From Grammothele lineata (taxonomy: Eukaryota > Basidiomycota > Agaricomycetes > Polyporales > Polyporaceae): a DNA stretch of 64,000 bases. Below, one piece after another: positions 60,206 through 64,000 of the stretch. Where the stretch lies: contig NDFF03000030.1 in NCBI GenBank assembly GCA_002150815.3, positions 1 to 64,000 on the forward strand, read 5' to 3'. The notes beneath the pieces were generated by a model. That model was not told where the DNA came from. It saw only the letters and a program-made list of their open reading frames with translations, and did no database searches. Within the stretch, counting starts at the first letter, position 1; each line of letters starts with the position of its first letter. Position numbers and translations under genes: made by a program.

Positions 60206-61771
60206 ATGTCGGATCAGTCTCCTTTTCCCTTCGACCTATTGGTCGAGATCATGGAACACTCTTCGCCTCAGGTGGTCTCCAAGCTCATGAAGACGTGTCA
60301 CTCGCTCTATGAGCAAGGTCCCCGGCATCTTCTTCACCATGGCGTTCAACTCCAGAACCCAGCGATGGTGGCACCTTTCGCGATCTTCATGCGTGCTCAT
60401 GACGCCACCTCCTTTACTTGGTTACGGAAGCTTACCATAGATCTCCAACTTGGCCGATCGTTGTATACACGCCTCTCGGAGTGGTCGAGCGAGTTGGAAT
60501 GGCTCCTAACTTCGCCGGCACTGTCCCTCAATACCCTCGTCATACGGAACCCTGAGTCGCTGCTGGCAAGCGCACCCACTGTTCGTCGAGCACTCCTCCA
60601 GATGACGACAGTTCAGAATCTTGATTTACGATACTTGGGGGACGAATATTCTCTGCAATTGCTTCAGTATATCCCTTCCTCCCTTGCATCCCTCACTATT
60701 ACTTGCGATCCACATCGTTATCTCGATTCGAGTACACAACCCTTGCTTGACGCACTAAGCGGCCACTCCTCGGGGCTGAAAGAAATCCATTGGAACCTCA
60801 GTGGCATCACTTCATTCGCGGTCTACCCGCGTCCACGCCTCGGGCCTAGCAACTCCACATTCTCCTTCCCTCAAGTGCGCCGATTCTCGGCGGTAGGGAG
60901 CATTCATCATTCCCTGAACTCAATCAACACGAAAGACCTCATGAACATGTTCCCGCAGCTTACCCACCTCAACCTCGTGTCACCTGTGCATTCTTGGCAT
61001 AGCGCCCTGCTCAGGAGCGACCTGGAGTACATGGAGTGTATTGCTGCACGCATGTTGAACCAAGAAACGCAATATGGGTCAAGGTCCTGGGAGAACGGTC
61101 TTGTGGAATGCTCGGGGGAGCTGCTGCCTCTGTACGTGCTCGGATTACTCTGCGCTGTCGAGAGGGTACATCTGCAGGGTCCAATAGACGGCGGCAATGT
61201 CATACACGCGACACTGCTATCTTCCGTCTGCAACGACACTTGCCCCAAGTATCTCTACATCCACGGAGTTACTCTAGACGCCAGAACTTTGGCGGACGTC
61301 AGTACCACTTTCGTCAAGGAAGGGTGCGCACAGGTAGAGGTCCTCGAATTGGGGATGAATATTCCGCGGGGTGGCCCCAGCGTCGAGGAATGCTTGGTAA
61401 GTGTGTACCGAATGGTGTCAATACTTATTTTAACAGCGCTGATTCTTTGATACTAGGAACTATTAAACGTCTTGGGCTTCTCGCTTCCCCCTCGCATCCG
61501 CAAGCTCGTCGTCACTATCAACTGCATCGGTACCATCTATCAGTTTCAGCGCACCTCCAGAGCTGTGGCGAAGCGTATCAAGGAGCGAGCGCCGAGTCCC
61601 GACATCGAGGTCGTCATCCAGCAGCGCGCTCGAGCCGAAGACCCGTCGCAGTCCTGGCCCGATCTCGATACAAACATCATCCCCTTCGGGGCTGAAACAG
61701 AGAATGACCGCCGGCTCCGCGACCTGGAATACTACTCCGATGTTATGACTGTATGGCCGGACTCCGACTGA
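60206..61771 (+). CDS. F-box / leucine-rich-repeat-like protein
   Basis: Two exons, 60206-61396 and 61457-61771, joined by a 60-bp GT-AG intron (donor GTAAGT, acceptor TACTAG), 501 residues. The chosen start gives a degenerate F-box at residues 3-48: PFPFDLLVEIMEHSSPQVVS, then LMKTCHSLYEQG. The rest has irregular leucine-rich stretches such as VQNLDLRYL, LASLTITCD and LTHLNLVSP, as in the very large set of basidiomycete F-box-like proteins thought to be substrate receptors of SCF ubiquitin ligases. The frame is open upstream to 60011, but the first Met there gives an unlikely Pro/Leu-rich leader. Target unknown. It lies between two GH5 remnants on the opposite strand. Confidence 0.8.
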
Positions 61772-62759
61772 TCGAATATATTGCCAATGCGACGTCGGCT
61801 CCTTCGACTACGTCCATTCTAACCTGCACTAACGATATCCCTGCCAGTGGGACTGCGCAACTTCTAAGGTCTCGAGTCGCTTTCGGAATGATGTCGCAAT
61901 GCGCCTCTGACGTGAGTCGCGTCCCGTTCTTCCGACGATTTATCGACGTTGAAGTGCTGACTCCTCCCCTCCAGATCTATATATCGCTGCTGGTCTCCAG
62001 TTGATCCGCTTACTACGTCCACTTCCAACGCACATGTCGAAAACCCCACTTCTGGCTGTTACTTCTACCGTCCCCGGTGCGATACCTATTTGCGGGTGAC
62101 CTCCGTACAGAGGTCTGCTATCTTGCCATCACTAAAGCTCCACCATCACCCTTCTTGGGTTTCTATCATCTCTCCGTATTCCGTGTATGTGAAAATGTGG
62201 GATGACGCTTGAACTCGAGTACTACATCCACGAGTAGTCTCCGACATCATCCTCAGCGTACTTACAGTCCTGTTACGTGATGTTACTTCTTGCGAGCATG
62301 TACGCTCGTTCTGTGATCTGCTTACCACCCCTCCGTCCTCTCTCCAATCACTGGACCCGCCACCGTGACCCTCTCCTTTCTTTCGTCCCAGAGATTATCT
62401 ATAGTGAGCGGTTTACTCGCATTCGTATCCGATGACTGTGAAACGCTGTAATTATCCACGAAACAAAACCACGTTCTCCCAAAATGAGCAAGTTGCGGAG
62501 CCATTGAAACGTGTGTTTGTTAGCGTATGCATGTCTTACATTGAGCGTGTCATGAGAGTGTCGGAAACATGCGCGGGTTTGGGGTACACCATCGCTACAC
62601 ATGCGATGAAGCGGCGCGCGCACGCCGGAGGGCGTCTGTGGGCAGAGACGAGAGGTGGGAGTGGTCGGTCGGAAGACAATGAAGGCCACTGCAGGGGAAG
62701 AAGCCATGTAGAGGGGGATAAACATATGGGTCAGCCTCACGGAGATCGTCCACAACGAG
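61772..62759. other. Intergenic, no supported gene
   Basis: Downstream of the F-box gene. Reading frames are short; the minus-strand frame 62399-63190 is partly the tail of the GH5 remnant and otherwise unsupported. No repeat or RNA gene recognised. Confidence 0.4.
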
Positions 62760-63480
62760 GAACAGTTCCGGCCCGCGTCCCTCCATCTGAGCCCTGGTTG
62801 GTACTCGGCCCCGGCGTCCGTCTCGCAGACGATAGCACCACGTATCATTGACCCTGTCGCGTGGAATGACGTAGAAGGAGGGACGATTGTTGTGTCCTCC
62901 CAGCCTCCCAGCAAGCATGCACCCGAGAGCGGGATTGGCCCGCCCTCCACATTACCTCGGGTGGATATACGCACCCAGCAAATGCCGTGATCGCCTAGTA
63001 GCCATTGACGTCGTGTTGCAGAACTACCCGTACTTTCGCGCTCACCCACGTACTCGCCACGGCGAGAACGACGCGGGAGGAGCGCGATCGCACTTGCCGT
63101 GCTCGTATACGGCAGGGTCCGAGGCGCAGACATGCCTGCCGCCGGGAGTCGATGAGCGAGGCTAGGGCCCCGCGATACTCGCTGTGGCAACGTACCAGTC
63201 CTTCACCCTCAGAACGGATCGTTGAACGCTTCCGTGCTCGCCAGCACGAAGCTCAAGAGGTCCTGCTTCGTTGCGTCACTCCACTGGATCGTGGGCCCAC
63301 AGTTGGCCCCGTACGTCGCCTGCTCGGGAACCTCGGCAGGAGTGATCCCGCGTACGAAGAGGCCGCAATCTTTGGTACCGTTTGAAAACGAGTCTGCGAG
63401 GGTCATCCTGAAGGCGGCGCAGGAGGTGTTGAGCGACGCGCATCTCTCGTCGCACGCCTGCGCGAGGCACTGTCGCTGAA
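62760..63480 (-). pseudogene. Remnant of GH5 exo-beta-1,3-glucanase C-terminus (2)
   Basis: From 63477 down to 63223 one frame reads CLAQACDERCASLNTSC, MTLADSFSNGTKDCGLFVRG, then YGANCGP and WSDATKQDLLSFVLAS. This is the layout that precedes the FFWTWK motif in fungal GH5 glucan 1,3-beta-glucosidases (DCGLFVNG, W....T...FALASMDAL). It stops right after EAFNDPF. Beyond the stop, other frames give GPSLAH and YTSTASAIAL, resembling the last part and the Ser/Thr/Pro-rich tail of the family. The N-terminal catalytic barrel is not visible in the rest of the window. A secreted wall-remodelling enzyme in origin, now a fragment. Confidence 0.55.
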
Positions 63481-64000
63481 GGCAGAGTACGGGTTGTTAT
63501 CTGCCAAAAATCAGAACTGATATATAGGTAATGCTGAGCTAGATTTGGCTAACCAAGAGCAAGGTTGCCAGCCACGTGCGCGAATCGGAGGACTACCGAG
63601 CTACATACCGAGCTCCGCGAGGCCATTGCAGACAGCAACAGTGGAAGGACATGTTCCTGGATCATCTCATGCGCTGTGAGGTATCTACAGGCACACAGTC
63701 GGCATGCGCACCCATTGAATTCGAACTGTAAAGAAATACTCACCAAGCCTGTGCCTTGTCCTGGTCAATCATATGTAGTAACTACGGCCTTCCAGTAGAT
63801 CGAATTGAACTTGTCAGAGCGGGCGTACCAGTTGTGCGAGCCGGAACAGCGTGCGATTCGACGTTGGCGTGCACATTGTACTTGCACACCTGGCCGACTC
63901 AGCACTCACGGAAGTTGAACAAATGTCGGCGCGTCACGGTCGCGCCACGACGCGCAATCGGCTCCTTATTTGGGCGCCTGTGGGCCCGAAGCCGGAATCC
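63481..64000. other. Window end, no supported gene
   Basis: Lies upstream of the second GH5 remnant on its strand. Read on the minus strand, a phrase such as HNWYARSDKFNSIYWKA near 63780-63840 looks protein-like but I could not place it in the GH5 fold or join it by introns. The enclosing gene, if any, continues beyond the window. Confidence 0.3.

Overview
The window looks like nuclear DNA of an Agaricomycete (basidiomycete) fungus, most likely a wood-associated polypore relative. Protein genes are split by many 48-71 bp GT-AG introns. There are several paralogues of a membrane protein family that is expanded in Agaricomycetes (DUF6535), a fungal TEA/ATTS transcription factor, an F-box/LRR-like gene of basidiomycete type and remnants of GH5 exo-beta-1,3-glucanases. 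I see no rRNA, convincing tRNA, CRISPR or bacterial-type operon. Genus cannot be told from the sequence.

Layout. 1-10475 is the left arm of a large inverted duplication: the tail of a long non-coding repeat, a frameshifted DUF6535 gene (771-3594, +), a 5'-truncated pyridoxal kinase pseudogene (about 3855-4800, -), then repeat copy A (about 4850-10475). The centre (10475-43215) holds an intact DUF6535 gene (12672-15440, +), a truncated repeat copy D, a second intact DUF6535 gene (17352-20051, -), the only intact pyridoxal kinase gene (20739-22098, -), about 15 kb with no gene I can support but with two CCAAT-box clusters, and a six-exon TEA-domain transcription factor (37311-39219, +). From 43215 to about 52100 comes the right arm, the mirror of the left: repeat copy B, a truncated pyridoxal kinase (47700-48563, +) and a damaged DUF6535 gene (48590-51437, -). 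Repeat copy C then runs to about 57000 and carries a small poly-A insertion with target-site duplication. The end holds a diverged, broken DUF6535 gene (about 57370-58671, -) and an intact F-box-type gene (60206-61771, +) between two remnants of GH5 glucanase C-termini.

Reading it together: the main theme is local amplification and decay of a cassette made of a DUF6535 gene, pyridoxal kinase and a long repeat. Both outer copies carry truncated kinases and a single frameshift each in the DUF6535 gene; the central copies are intact. The repeats are large enough to promote inversion of the central segment and unequal exchange. The TEA factor appears to be the one regulatory gene here and sits behind an unusually long gene-poor upstream region. 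The DUF6535 function is unknown, so no pathway is claimed.
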